This document shows positions 21,301 to 36,300 of a stretch of 64,000 bases of DNA, piece after piece. Source of the DNA: Bacteroidales bacterium UBA1181 (GTDB taxonomy: Bacteria > Bacteroidota > Bacteroidia > Bacteroidales > Paludibacteraceae); assembly GCA_002310215.1 (NCBI GenBank), contig DBYR01000018.1:113024-177023 (forward strand), in the 5' to 3' direction. The position numbers were made by a program, and so were the translations under genes. Each line of letters starts with the position of its first letter. Within the stretch, counting starts at the first letter, position 1. The notes beneath the pieces are model-generated. The model saw only the letters and a program-made list of their open reading frames with translations, did not search any database and was not told where the DNA came from.

Positions 21301-24300
21301 CACAGGATCATCCTTCACGGAGGAACTGGCAGAAAGCAAGACCTACATCGTCGAAGGAACGGACGGCTCTTGCGTGGACACTGCAGAGATAACGATTTGG
21401 GTCAACGAATTACCATCCATTAACATCGACGCAAGAGGCGGAAGGAAAAGCCATGACACAGTCTATGCCTGCGTCAATAACAACGTAACCCTCACCGCCA
21501 CGCCAGCCCACCCTGCATCCTACCATTTCGCGACAAGCGATCACTCAGAACAGGGATTCAACTACATGTGGGACAACATTAGCGCTAACGCAGATGATTC
21601 ATTAATTGCAAACGTTAGCTCAACCCTGCCTCAAAGACATACGGTCAAGGTGACAGACAACAACACCAATTGTTCGAACACCCAAAACTATACCGTCACA
21701 GGCATCGCCCTTCCTGACGTGACCATCTCCGGAGAGAAGGCAGTCTGCCGCAACTCTGCCGTATCACTGACTGCGACAAGCAACAAAGCGATCGCCGATG
21801 GACAATATGCATGGACTGTCAACAATGTCAGCAGTTCCACCACCAGCAATATCATCAAAGTGGAAGGTGTTGACACCACCACAAACAACAACAGACCTTA
21901 CACAATCACTGTCACAGCGACAGATGCAGATGGCTGTCAAGGCACAAAAGACTATACCGTCACCAACAAACCTGATCCTAAAGCAGACATCAAAGACACT
22001 GTCGTATGTCGCAGTGAATTAGCCACACTGAAAGTAGGGTCCAATTCTCAGGCAGACTATTACGTCTGGCCAGACGGAAGCATGGGTGGCACGCAATGGA
22101 TAAGCGACAAAGTCATCACTGGTAACGACACCACCTATAACTACAAAGCTGTATTGAACGAGTGCGAGCTAAGGGGCACCGTCAAAGTAAGCAACCTCAA
22201 CCTGCCACAGTTCGATCTGACAGTCAAAAACAGCGAAGGAGTTGACATCACAAGCAACCCAGTAGTCTGCACGAACGCTAACGAGATAACACTCAAAGGT
22301 GTGATTGTAAGCGCAAACGATGCAAGCAATAGCACATGGAAGTGGAAGAACTTCGATGGCGTAACAACCGACAGTTTGAAAAACGATCCAACCAAAAAGA
22401 CAACCTATACCGCCACCCTGACCGACGGGAAAGGATGTAAGAGCCAGAAGAATATCACAGTAAACGTCAATATACCTGAGAAGATCAGCATAGAAGGACC
22501 AAGTGCCATCTGTGAGAACATGGAAGGCACATATGTCTTGTCAGGATTAACAACTGGAGGAATATACATCCCAAGTTTAAATGACTATGCGAAAGCAGAG
22601 TTAGAGCAAAACGAAGGGACTGTAACCATTAAGAACATCAAGGGCGACATCACACTATATGTGTCAGGAAACGGAGGCAACGGATGTCAATGCGAAATGG
22701 ATTCCATCGAGATTAAGATGACGCCGAAGCCAGCCATCGCCATTGCCGTCACACCTGCCAGCCAAAAGATCTGTAGCGGGGATGATGTGAAGATGAGCGC
22801 CAGTGTCGCAACAGGTGTTTCTGTACAATGGGATGGACTCTCCGCAGGTTATCTGGACAACAACCAGAAATTGTTCAACACATCCATGAATGATGTGGTG
22901 AATACATTTAGAGCAGTCGCCACCACCACCGGCGGATGCGTCAACGACACAAACATTGATATAACAGTACACCCACTTCCGACCATTAACGTGGCAGGAA
23001 AGGATATATGTTACGGAACAAATGACTCGTTAGTAGCCACCTCCAACGCATCTAATTTCTTATGGGAAGGCGAGCATATCGTTGGAAGCAAAAACGCCGG
23101 GAAAGTCTATATTGAAGACATCAGATCAGATGCCAACTACAACGTGACCGTGACAGACGTCAACAGATGTAAGAAAGACACCACCGTCAAGGTCGTTGTA
23201 CACAGCAATCCTATCGTGAAGATCACAAGAGAGACCGAAGGAACTGACGACCAAAGGATATGTAAGGACAGCGTTCTAGTCTTGACCGAGCAGAACAATG
23301 CGAACGGCACGAACGAATATTTCCACAATTGGTATTACGTGGGGACAACAGGGAAGGTAAGGATAAGCGGCGGACGAACCATACGCCCTCGCATAGACCA
23401 AGACTCCACTTTCAGGGTGATTGTCACCAGGAACTACACGCTCAACGATCCATTGAGCCATTCCACCTTCACCTTGGCCTGCGAGGACAGTACCGACTAT
23501 ACCGTCACCAAGAAAGACGCGCCACGATTCACCGTCATTCCAGACACTGTATGTAATGGAGACAATGCGAAACTGAGCATTCAAAGCAATGAGACGGGTA
23601 TCTCTTACAATTGGGACTGGAAGAAAGCGACTGAAAGCACTTTCACGGGTAACCAATTAGGCGGATCCAATCTGACCATACCTGCCGTAAAAGAACCATA
23701 CTCAGTCAAAGTGACGGGTACAAAAGAAAACTGTCCTCATGACACTACGGTAGCAGTCAACGTACACCAATTGCCAAACATCGCAGACTTCACTTCAGTA
23801 TCCGTCTGCATCGGCAAAGACACGTCATTCACACCTTCTGTAACGTTCGACATGACCTACAACAATCAAAATGGTGTGGCAAATGACGGATATGTATGGG
23901 CCGCCAGCAAAGACGCCAATAGCATGATCACGCCAATAGGAGCTGACGGCAAGCTGAGCGTATCGCCTAAGCAGACAGGTGTAAGAACATACACGCTAAC
24001 CGTGACAGACAAAAACGGTTGCGTCAACAGCAACACGGCAGAGTTGACCGTCAGCGCAAAACCGAACATCAACATTGCCGGCAACACGTACGTATGTCCT
24101 AACACACAAACGACACTTTCGGTAGACAACTCAGCCAACACATTCAAGAGCATCAAGTGGTACGCTGACACGATGAAGACTCAGGAGATAGGCACTGGTA
24201 CGACCTTCTCTCCAAACATCAAAGAGAAAGACACGACCTTCTACGTGGCCGTAAATGTTGGAGAGACCGATGGTATCCACTGCGAAGAGATGAAGGAAGT

Positions 24301-27300
24301 GTCCGTCAGAGTCAAACCAATGCCAAAGATAACGGCGAACGGAGTTAAGACCATCTGTAAGGGAGGAAGCACACGCATCACTCTCATCGGCAACTCGGGT
24401 GGTACCTACAAATGGCTCGGCAACGCGGCACAATACGGAAACAGCGCCGATGTGACTCTGAATCCAACCGTCACCACGCAATACCAGGTGGAAGCCACCA
24501 CTTCAGATGGCTGTTTGGTCAACGTCGAATTCAGCATCACTGTCAATGAGTTGCCAATTGTTCTCATCAACGGGAAGAAAGCAGGCGACACAACCGTATG
24601 TCTTGGCTACGAAGTGCCAATGGCCAAAGGTGGTAACGCCAACGAATACCAATGGAGCAACCGAACGACGAATGACACTTACACCCCTAAACCAAACGCC
24701 AACACCAACTATTGGCTGGTCGGTACAAACACCACGACAGGATGTAAGGACACAGCGAGATTCAACGTGAAAGTGGCAGCGCTCCCTATCGTACAAGCAG
24801 AGGGAGACATCTACGAATGTAAAGGGAAAGATGTCACTCTGAGCGTGAAAAACCCAGAAACGAGCAATCCACAAATCACTTATAGTTGGTATGTGGGAGA
24901 CACGACATCTGCGAACCTCATAGGAACATCATACAACAAAGTGGTGAAGGCGGATAGCTCCGTCACCTATATCGTGAAAGTTCAAGAAGTTCACAACATA
25001 ACTGGTCAACCAGCATTCGCCTGCGCAAGCACGTCGACCCAAAGACTGATTGTCAAGGACAACCCGAAGATGCAATTGACACCTGACACATCTGTTTGTG
25101 AGAACAATTACATCACCCTCACCGCGACCAGTCCGTCCGCCACATTCCACTGGGAGGAAGCTAACAGCGCCAACAGTAGCATAAGCGTACAAATCAAGAG
25201 CGACACCGTCTTCCATGTGACTGCGACGAAGAATGGATGTTCCAGCGATTCGTTCATAACAGTCAGGAAGTTGGCTCTGCCTACACTCAAAGCGGCAGAG
25301 ATTGACACCATCTGTTACAATACAGCCGCCAATCTGAGTGTCACCGCAAGTGGAGGAAACGGTTCTGGATACATCTACGAATGGGACAGCCACAACATCA
25401 ACGTGGCAAACGGGTCAACCGCAACAACAGTTCTTCTTACCAACACAATGTCCACCTACAAGTTCCCTGTAAAAGTAACCGACGGGAAGGGTTGTGTCGG
25501 CAAAGACACCGCTTTGGTCAACGTCAAGGCATTACCAGCCATCACGATCGAGGGTGACAAATACATATGCGAAGGATCCAGCAAAACATACACCAGCAAA
25601 GTGGTCAACGGCACTGCACCAAACACTTATCAATGGATCGAGAACACTACCGACATCCAAGGTGCAACCAACGCAAGCTACAATGTCACAATGGGAACGG
25701 AAGACACAAAGACGATCAGCCTAAGAGTGACCACCAGCAGGGGTTGTGAAAACGTATCTGAGCCATTCATTATCCACAAGTGGGAGAAGCCTACGCTATC
25801 CATCATCGGAGACACCATACTCTGTAACGGGGAAAGCACCACTATAAGGGTGGCCGGAGCAGGCTCCGACCCAAGCAAATATGTATGGAACGGCAATGGA
25901 TTGAACAATGCGAATGGATTGTCACAGACATTCAGACCAACAACTGGCCAAACAGGTGACAACAGATTCATCTATAGCCTCAAAGGCACAGACAAGAATG
26001 GATGCGAGAAAGACACGACATTCTCTATCCTCGTCCACCAAAGACCAATTGTTCACCTCACCACAACCAATACGGACATCTGCGAAAAGGGACAAACCAG
26101 TTTATTGGCGACGACCGCCGTTCCAGCCACTAACATCAAGTACGAATGGAACACAGGGGAAAGCAACACGAACCAAACAGGTTCGCACGGCATCACTATT
26201 TCTCCAAGTCAAACGACGGAATACCGTATAGTGACGACCAACACGGAAACGGAATGTACGGACACAGCCACACAAACGATCACGGTTCACAAGCGGCCAA
26301 TCATCGAATTGGAGGCGCCAGCCATTGCTTGTACCGAGAGCACAGTGGATCTGAAAGCTGTACAAAGGGGAGGAAGCGCACCAACACTCTTCAGTTGGAG
26401 CAACAACGTCAAGAACCCTTCGAGCAATACAGCAAAAGTTGATATCATAAACACCGATGAGTCTGTAGAGGTGTACGCAGGCCACAAGATTGACAACATC
26501 AATCTAACTTGTTGGGATACGGCAAGAGCGACCATCGCAGTAAGAGACACTCCTAACGTCACCATCAGTTACAATGACGCCATCTGTTTCGGCAACGTGC
26601 AAAGATTCACCTTGGCTACAGGAGAGGCAGACTTCTTCATTTGGCCAGGCACGACCAACAAGACGAGCATCGCACAATTCACAGAGACAGAGGCGAAATC
26701 AGTCGGCGCATACACAGATGCGATAACCGTCATCAAGCGCTATATGGCCTCAACGACAAGCATCGAATGTACACAGGAATATCCGGTGGCATACAATGTG
26801 AGTCCGACACCGCAAGTGAAAATTGACGGACCTGCATTCGTCTGCACAGGCGAAAGTGTGGAACTGACCGCAATTGACACAAGCGCAAGGATCAACAATG
26901 TGAATCAAAACATCGTTGAGAACTTGACCGTCTGGGAGAACACAGGCAATGACACAGGCAATGCGGGACATTTAACAGTCTCTGTCTCCCCTACAAAAGA
27001 CGAACTTTACAAAGCCACATTGACCAACGGATTCGGATGTTCCGCAACAGGACAATATGTCCTCAGCGCACACACCAAACCAAAAGTGTCCATCAAGGGT
27101 GATTCCATCTACTGTCAAGACTCCATCAGCGATGTATATGTCAGCGGCAATAACCTCATATACATCCAATGGAAGAACGAAGAAACAGGCTACATCCACG
27201 AAGTGGGAGATCCAACTGGCACCAACCTGCTCACAGGAGAGCAACTGCACCTGAGAGTTAAACTGTCAAATGATTCATCCTACTCGGTAATCGCCTTCAA

Positions 27301-30300
27301 CAACCAATTCTGTAAAGCGACAGGAGAGATCAATCTGCATAAGAAACCTAATCCTTCCATTGTACTGGCAGGTCCGGATCACGTATGTAAAGGAAGTGAC
27401 GCAACACTCTCAGCATCTGGTGCAACCAGCTATGTATGGGTAGGAATATCCAATACACGAAGCACCTACACCGACAAGGGGTTAGTTCAAAAAACCACCT
27501 ATAAAGTGAGGGGAACGACCGACGGATGTACCTCAGAAGCCACCAAGACCGTTGGCATCTGGGAGCGTCCAGAGATCGCGATATTCGACGGTAGCAAAGA
27601 AGACACCGCCGTATGTTACAGAGACTCCATCGAGCTCACTGCTCAAAAGATAGGCAACGTCGGAGCGGCAATGCAGAAATTCGAATGGCAAGGATATGGA
27701 GAGAGGAATTCCATCGTGGCACATGCGAATAACGAGCAGAAGTATATCGTCTATGGAACGGACGAAAATGGATGTTTGGATACCGCAGAAATCACTGTGA
27801 AGGTGAATCCGCTTCCTACCTTCGACTTCACCTACCCTACAAAGCTTTGCGACCAAACAGAAGATTATCTTGAGGCAAACAAAGCCGACCTCAAATACAT
27901 TTGGGGCGTAGACGGTGATGGACAAGCAAAGACCTTCGGGAACAACGCAGGAAACACGAAGGAGACAATTGTAGTCACAGATACAACCACTTATTACGCA
28001 TTAGCAAAAGACGAAAAGGGTTGTATCTCCGACACGGTAAAACACACCGTTATATGGAAACCGAACCCGGAAATCAAGATTAACACGAAAGACACAGTAT
28101 GTTATGGCTCCGCAGTGGCCCTCACAGCAGAAGACACGGTGGTAGGATCCATCTACCAAACCTCTTTCCAATGGTTGGACAGCCAACGTAACATATTGAA
28201 GACGAATGGCAACAACTACACGAGCGATATTTTGAAGGGAGCAACGAAATTCATTATCGTAGGTGAAAAAGAGGGTTGTCGATCCGAGTCTGACACAATC
28301 GTCAGGGTTTGGAATCTGCCGGATGTAACCATCACAGATGCTAAGACGGGACGTTCAGACATAGCCCAAGCTTGTCTGCACGGAGAAGTACAACTCAACG
28401 CAACCGTGGAGAACGCACCGTCCCCATTCACATACAAGTGGGATGACAAGAGCACATCCGCGTCGACACCAGACAACAAGGATTCCATCGTGCTAAGTCC
28501 TAGGAACGAAGGTGAGAAGCACATTGTACTTGTAACAGACGGGCATAATTGCCAGAATAGAGACACCATAGGCATCCACATCAATGAATTACCATCATTC
28601 GATGTGAACGGTGTATCAGACGTATGCTCCGACACGACCAATAAACTCTATACAACACCAAGAACCACGGGTTATGAGTTGAGTTACAATTGGTATGAGA
28701 ACAAGAACAACGTCAATGAAGTCATCACTTGGGTGGAAAATGGCGTAACTTACCAATCGCTCAACAGGGATACGATCTACATGCCTATTCTGAAGTCTGC
28801 CGTATTGAAAGTAGAAGGAAGCTACACTATCAATGAAATAGTTTGTAGCGATATCCAAACCTACGAGGTGAAAGCCAAGCTGACACCTACCATTAAGATT
28901 GGCACAAATGACACCACGATCTGTATGGGTAATGCTGTAAGTCTAATCGTAACAGGAAACTCATCACGATACGATTGGACCAACGACAGAGGTGAAGACT
29001 TGAACAGCAAGAAGTACAACGATTACACCCTCATCGACACCGTATGGACAAAGACGAAGTTCATCGTGGAAGGAGAATTGGAAGGATGTAAGAAGCAAGA
29101 CAGCGTCACCATTGACATCTACGAATTGCCAAATGTCACCATACAGTCAGAGACACCTAGCATCTGCTACGGCGACAGCGTAATTCTAAGGGCAGTCGGA
29201 GACAAGGCCTACAGCAAATACCAATGGAGAATTGCAGGTAACCAAAACCTTTTGGGTTCTGACAGCGCGGCACTTCACGAGTCACCAAAGATACAAACAG
29301 ACTATACGGTGCTTGTCACTGAAGAACATACAAAGAACGGAAATGTAGTGGCCTACTGCGAAAACAGCGACACATTCTCTGTCTCAGTAAATGAGTTGCC
29401 TACCTTCAGTTTGAAAGCTGCATCATTCATTTGTGAAGGTGAAAACGTACTCGTCACCGCAACTCCTGAGAATACGGGAGATGCATTGACCTACCACTGG
29501 GGAGACGACAAAAACGGCGATTATGAGGCGGCGAACACGCATGAATTCACGACAGTAAGGACGAACAGCGCGACACAAACCTACTCGTTCGTAGCATGGG
29601 CGCAAGACGTCAACGGATGTAAGAACAAAGATTCCGTAACCGTCAGGACCAAACTCTACCCGTTGGCCAATATCGACTATCCAGACAGTGTATGTTGGGG
29701 TAATCAAGCGACCATGACAGGAAAGAATGCGGCGGCCACATACGCATGGTATACCATCTCCGGCAATGATTCGACATTGTTGTCAGAGCAAACCAACTAC
29801 ACCACGCAAGCGCCTACATTCGCTAACGGTATTAGGCAGCAGACCCAATTCGTCGCAAAGGTGACGATGCAGGAATGTACCCAAGATACTTTATTCACCA
29901 TCGACCGTTGGGATTTGCCGAATATCAAGATCCAAGGTTCGCCGAAGCTCACCATCTGCGAGGCATCCATCGACACTTTGATAGCGACAGGAAGCGACAT
30001 CGAGCTTGTAAGTCCTAACCAAGTATACAAGTGGGAGAATAACGCATACAGTTACATTGACAGGTATGAAATCGCACCAACCAGCGAGACCGTCTACCAT
30101 TTAGCAGGTATGGACTCACACGGTTGCGAGAACTTCGATACCGTCACCGTAAACTTGGAGAAGCGACCAGTATTCAGCTTGCATAGCGAACCATCCGTCT
30201 GCGCCAACGACACGACCATCGGATGGGTTAAGGTGGAGGCGAGATCTGCCCAGAGTCTGCTATTCAGTTGGATGGCCCAGGATAGCACTCCAGTACTTCT

Positions 30301-33300
30301 TTACACGAGCAAAGACCTGAGCAGTCAAAAATCATCAAAAGCTCAATCGGGATGGTTGCCACTCACAAAAGACACCACACTATACGTGACGGCCAAATCA
30401 ACGGGCGTGGGCATGATGGGCTGCGAGGAAATCGATGTAATAAACATCAAGGCTGATCCATACCCGGCCATATCCGTCATCAGGAAAACTGACACAGTCT
30501 GCGTAGGCACATCCGCCTACATTCAAGTCAGGACCGACATCACGTCAGATTTCTCTTGGAGCAATGGTAGCACAACCAACTACATACAAGAAGTGATCAA
30601 CGAAGACAACACCAAGTTCACCGTGACAGCGACCAGCGAGAAGGGTTGTGCTTCAAGCATGGACTTCAGCGTGGATGTGTGGGATCTGCCGACCATACGA
30701 GCAATCGACACGGCCATCTGTTACAACAGTTCCGTGGAATTGACCGCAGTCTGCACAAAAACAGACCCAAGCACAAATCCATCAGAGGTCACCTACAGGT
30801 GGAATGCCGCAGACGTGGATGGAGCCACCTATACGACAACCACATTGACCTCGCCAGCCACCTTCATCGTCAAAGTGACGGATAAGCATGAATGCGTCGC
30901 CACCGGCAAAGCTAACGTGGGCATCAATCCACTGCCAGAGTTCACTCCTACCCTTTTGGAGCCAATCTGTCGTGGCGGAAATGCCAGAATAGTAGGTGGC
31001 AACATATATCTCAAGTACAATTGGGACTACAACGCCGACCCTGACGCATTTGACCCAAGAATCGGATTCAGCGAAACAAATCCATATATCTTGAATAACG
31101 TGGATCCGATGGGTACAGACACAACCTTCACCGTATGGGGAAGAGACGTAAACGGATGTATCAACAACAGAGACATCACGATACATGTGAAGGAGTACCC
31201 TACGCTCGCCTTCAAGATGGACACCAACTACGTATGCTACGGAGGAGAGAAACTCATCTACGTGACAGGAGCGAACGACGGCTACACTTGGACAGTAAAT
31301 GGTGTGGAAAGCGACTCCAAGAACAATTACCTCAGACTGACCAACGTGAAGGAGGAACAGCACATTCACGTGGAAGGTATCACCAACGGATGTTCGACAC
31401 CAATCGACACAGTTGTTCACGTATGGAGTTTGCCTAACATCGAAATCGAAGCCTCCAAGACGAGACTCTGTCTGAACGACTCAGTCAAGCTGAATGGAAA
31501 GAACGGCAAGGAGGGTGAATACAAGTGGATCTTCAACGGATCTCGTGAAGACACCGTCGAAGTGAAAGTCCGTAAAGTCGGAGAGAACATTTACAACTTG
31601 TTCGGAAAAGACGAGAACGGATGTTCCAACACCACTTCAATCACCATATATGCCGACACCTTGCCTAACATCCGCATCGAAGGTCTCGACTCCATTTGCG
31701 TTGGAGGAATAGCAGAACTGACAGGAAGGGGTGCGGAGAACTATCAATGGCTCACAGAAGATGACATGGTCATCACAAGTGGCATGACGTTCACCCCGAC
31801 CATCAATTCCGACACCACATTCAACGTGATTGGTATAGACGGAAACGGATGTGCCGGACAGGCAGACATCGAAATGACCGCCAAAGCTTATCCTGCGATC
31901 ACGTACCACACCAGCACGGGTAAAGACTCCGTATGCTATGGTAATAGGCTGACCATCTACCTCAATGGTGCGGAAAGCTACGAATGGGTAAACGAGAACA
32001 GTACGGACAACTACCTCACGCAGGAATTCACCACATCCAAGACCTTTGAGGTCAAGGGAACGACAAGAGGATGTGAAAGCAAAAAGGAGATTAACATCGG
32101 CATTTGGAAACTTCCTAAACCTCAATTGGATGCGCCAGAAGCAATCTGTTTCAACAAACAAGCGGAGATATCCATATCCGAAAAGGATACCCAAGCAGGA
32201 AGGGAGGAGATGCCAATCAGCGTGAAGTGGAGACACAACGGATCGACCGAGTACAACATCACCGACAGCCCGAGCGCAGACAAGTGGTACTATGCGACCT
32301 CGACAGACACAAACGGCTGCCGACACATAGACTCCATCCTCGTGAAAGTGAATCCGTTGCCGACAGACCTCACCATTGACGGAGAACAGGCCATCTGTAA
32401 AGACTCCATGGTGACTCTCCAAGCAAGTAGCAAGCAATTCGACATCGTACGCTATGCATGGCATACGCAGGCGGACGGTTCGGACACTACTGCATACGGC
32501 AAATACACAGATCAAATCGATTTGAAGGTCGAGGATGAGATTGTCATCTACGTGACTGCGACAGACAAGAACACATGTCAGTACACAACCTCCCACAAGG
32601 TGGTTGCCAAGACTCATCCGGAGTTAGTGCCTAACTATGCGCCATACGTCTGTGAAGGCAGTAGGAGCACCATCTCCGTCAGAGGAGCGACAGAGTATAT
32701 ATGGGATGACGGAACGACCAACAGTTACCGTACGGTGGAAATCGTGAGCGACACGATGTTCACCGTAAAGGGTATGGCAAATGGTTGTGAATCCACAATC
32801 GACACCATCAAGATCGGACGTTGGGAATTGCCAGTCATCGCCATCACATCACAAGACAACAAGTCGTTTGAGATCTGTCACGGGCAAGAGAGCCTAACCA
32901 TGATTGCCACAGGAGGAGTACCTACCGGTTACATTTGGAACACCAGGGACACCAGCGCGGCAATCACCGTATCGCCACTGAATACCACAAGGTACGAAGT
33001 AATGGGCACAGATGCTCATGGCTGTCAAAACAAGGCTGACACCATCGTCACCGTACACTCCTTGCCGACCATTTCCATCGAAGGAGACGCCGCGGTATGC
33101 GAAAAGGACACCTTCACCCTGAAGGCTGTCACGAATGATGACGGGGCGATAAGCACTTACGCATGGAACACAGACCTAAGCGGATGGCAAGACATGGAAG
33201 TTAAGAAAGACTCCCAGTACTTGGTAATGCCAATCACGGCGGACACTCACTTTGAGGTGACCGTGACAGACTCCTTTGGCTGTTGGAACAAAGCAGGTAA

Positions 33301-36300
33301 GGACGTGAAGATGAAAGAATATCCTCAATTGAAGTTCCCTTCACCGAACCCGAACTATGTATGTTTCGGCAATACCACAACCATTGCGGTAGAAGGAGCG
33401 AACAGCTACTTATGGGAAGATGGCACCACACAAAGGAGCTTCATCACAAGCCCATCCAAGGATAGCACCTACGTCGTGGCAGGTACCACCAACGGATGTA
33501 CCACCATCGACTCCGTCACCATCTACGTCAAACCGTTGCCTGTCATCACAATCGAGGGAGACGGTAAGGGAGAGAACAGAGACTCCATCTGCTACAGTGA
33601 CGAAATCAACCTCACAGCTTCCGGAGCGGGCGAGAAAGGCATGTACACATGGAACACAGGCATCATAAACGATGTCCTGACTGTATCTCCACTCAACACC
33701 ACAAACTATACAGTGGTCGGAACAGACACGTTCGGTTGTGCAAAAGACACCACCTTCACCGTAGGAGTCATTCCATTACCATCATTCGAGATCAAGGGTC
33801 AAGAATTGATTTGTCAAAACGACACGAACAAGATATGGCTGGAATATGAGGACAAGAGCCTCACATTCGAATGGGCAGGCACCTACGAGATGGATGGAGA
33901 CACCATCTTCCCTAAGGTGGAGAACAACGAGTCCTACATCGTCACCGCAAAGGATATATACCAATGCGCCAAGACAAAGAGCTTAGCCGTAAAGGTGAAA
34001 CCATATCCGATATTGGAGGATGACGCCGTAAAGGAAATATGTATGGGTAGTCCGGTCAAGATTACCGTAACAGGTGCGACAGACTACGAATGGTCAGGAG
34101 GTGCCGTCGGCAACACGTTCACCGACACACCAAGCCAAGACACGACGTACTACGTCTATGGTACGACCAACGGATGTACGACCTACAAGGAATACCCGAT
34201 CACCATCTTGCCTTTGCCAATCATCACCATCACGGGTAAGACACACGACCTCTGTTCCGGGCAGACCATGCCTCTGACAGCAGACGGTGCCAAGTCTTAT
34301 ATCTGGAGCACAGGTAAGGCAAGCAATCGAATCGATATCCGACCTACATCAACCACCGAATATGTGGTAGTTGGAACCGATTACAAAGGTTGTGAAGGAA
34401 CCGACACGTTCCTTGTCAACGTACGTCCACTTCCGCAAATCGCCATCGACGGTGACTACGCAGTCTGCGAAGGAAGCAACGCGAAATTGTATGTCATACC
34501 AAGCGGAAACACATCTCCGTTAGAGACATATATCTGGAAATACGAGGGCAATGACATCGGCAGCGAAGACACCATCTACACACAAGTCGATGAAACACAG
34601 AACATCAACCTGCGTGTCATAGACATCTACGGATGTGAGGCAACCGCCAACACGACCGTGAAGAGCAAGCCATATCCTAAGTTGGTTGTTCCGGAGAACG
34701 AGACAGTCTGCACCGAACGGACAATCACACTCACCGTGGCAGGTGCCAACGCTTACGAATGGCAGGACAACGGTTATCCGATCGACAACAATGCGAACAC
34801 GCTCACCAGGAAGATGGACGAAATAGGTTCGCAGCAGTTCAAGGTAAGAGGAACAACAGACGGTTGTACATCCGATTGGTACGACATGAATGTGGAAGTG
34901 GTAGATCATCCTAACGTCACCATAAGTGGAGACAATCAGGTATGTCTGAACAAATTCGCCCACCTCACAGCCAGTGGAATCCAAAACGGCACATACATTT
35001 GGAGTGAGGGATCACAAGGCGAATCCATAGACATCAAGCCAATGTCAACCACCACTTATTCCGTCATCGGCTACGACCAGTTCGGTTGTGAAGGAACAGC
35101 TGAGATAAAAGTTACCGTGAACATTCCTGCCGAAATCAGCATCGACGGACCTAAGAGCGTATGCTCGGAGAATGGTGACCTCACTCTCATAGTAATCAAT
35201 AACAGTGATAAGTTGCTTAACTACACATGGTTGGATAACAACTCTCACATGGCAACGAGAAGAGATAACATCGACATACCTACATCATATCGAGTGATGG
35301 CAGTAGATGAGAACGGATGTGAATCGTACGCCGAGCACACCGTCTCCGTCACAAAGAATCCATCCATCACATTGACAGGAAACATGGAGGTTTGTGAGGA
35401 TGAACAGATCGTCATCAGCGCCTTTGGAACCGCCACCAGCTATTTGTGGTCTAATGGCACGGAGATCAACCAACTGAACACGCTCGCAGTCTTCAACGAC
35501 GCAACAGCACAAGGCAATTCATCCACAAGGAGATTCCGCGTGTATGGTATGCTGAACGGATGTGAGAGTTACGTGGACACCACCGTCATCATCAACAAGA
35601 AGCCGACGTTGAGTTACGATGGTAAAACGACCATCTGCCAAGGCGAGCAATTGGAAATCACCGCAGAGGGAGCGAAACTCTACTCATGGAGCAATGGAGC
35701 CAACACACAGACGCTCAAAACCCGCCCAGCCAACAACACCCGATACACACTCATCGGTATAGGTGAAAACGGATGTAGAAGCGTCATAGAGGTTCCAGTC
35801 ATCGTATATCCTCAACCGCAATTCACCATCACGGGAGACAGACAAGCTTGCCGCGGCGCCAGCGCATACCTACAAGCGCAAGGTACAGGTATCACCTATA
35901 GATGGGGATTCGGATCAGACGAATGCACAGATGCAGAAAGTGGTAACGAAGCATCCATCGCTGTAGAAGTAATTGGATCCGAGACACAAGTATTCGTTAA
36001 GGCGATAGACGTGAACAACTGTACCGCCATGAAGACGACAAGGATCAAGGCATTGGAGCCTCCTACCCTCAAATACAACGGAGAGACAAGAGTTTGCGCC
36101 GGCACAAGCATCAACCTTACCGCTCAAGGTGCAAGTTCCTACTATTGGATAGTCGGCGGAGATACCGTCCGTGGCATGAACTTCTCCTACAGACCAGAGG
36201 AAAACATGACCGTCAACCTACATGGTACGTTGGGAGAATGCTCATCTGACATAAAGGTTTACATCCAAGCAGACCCTGCGCCGAAGATCTCCATCACGGG

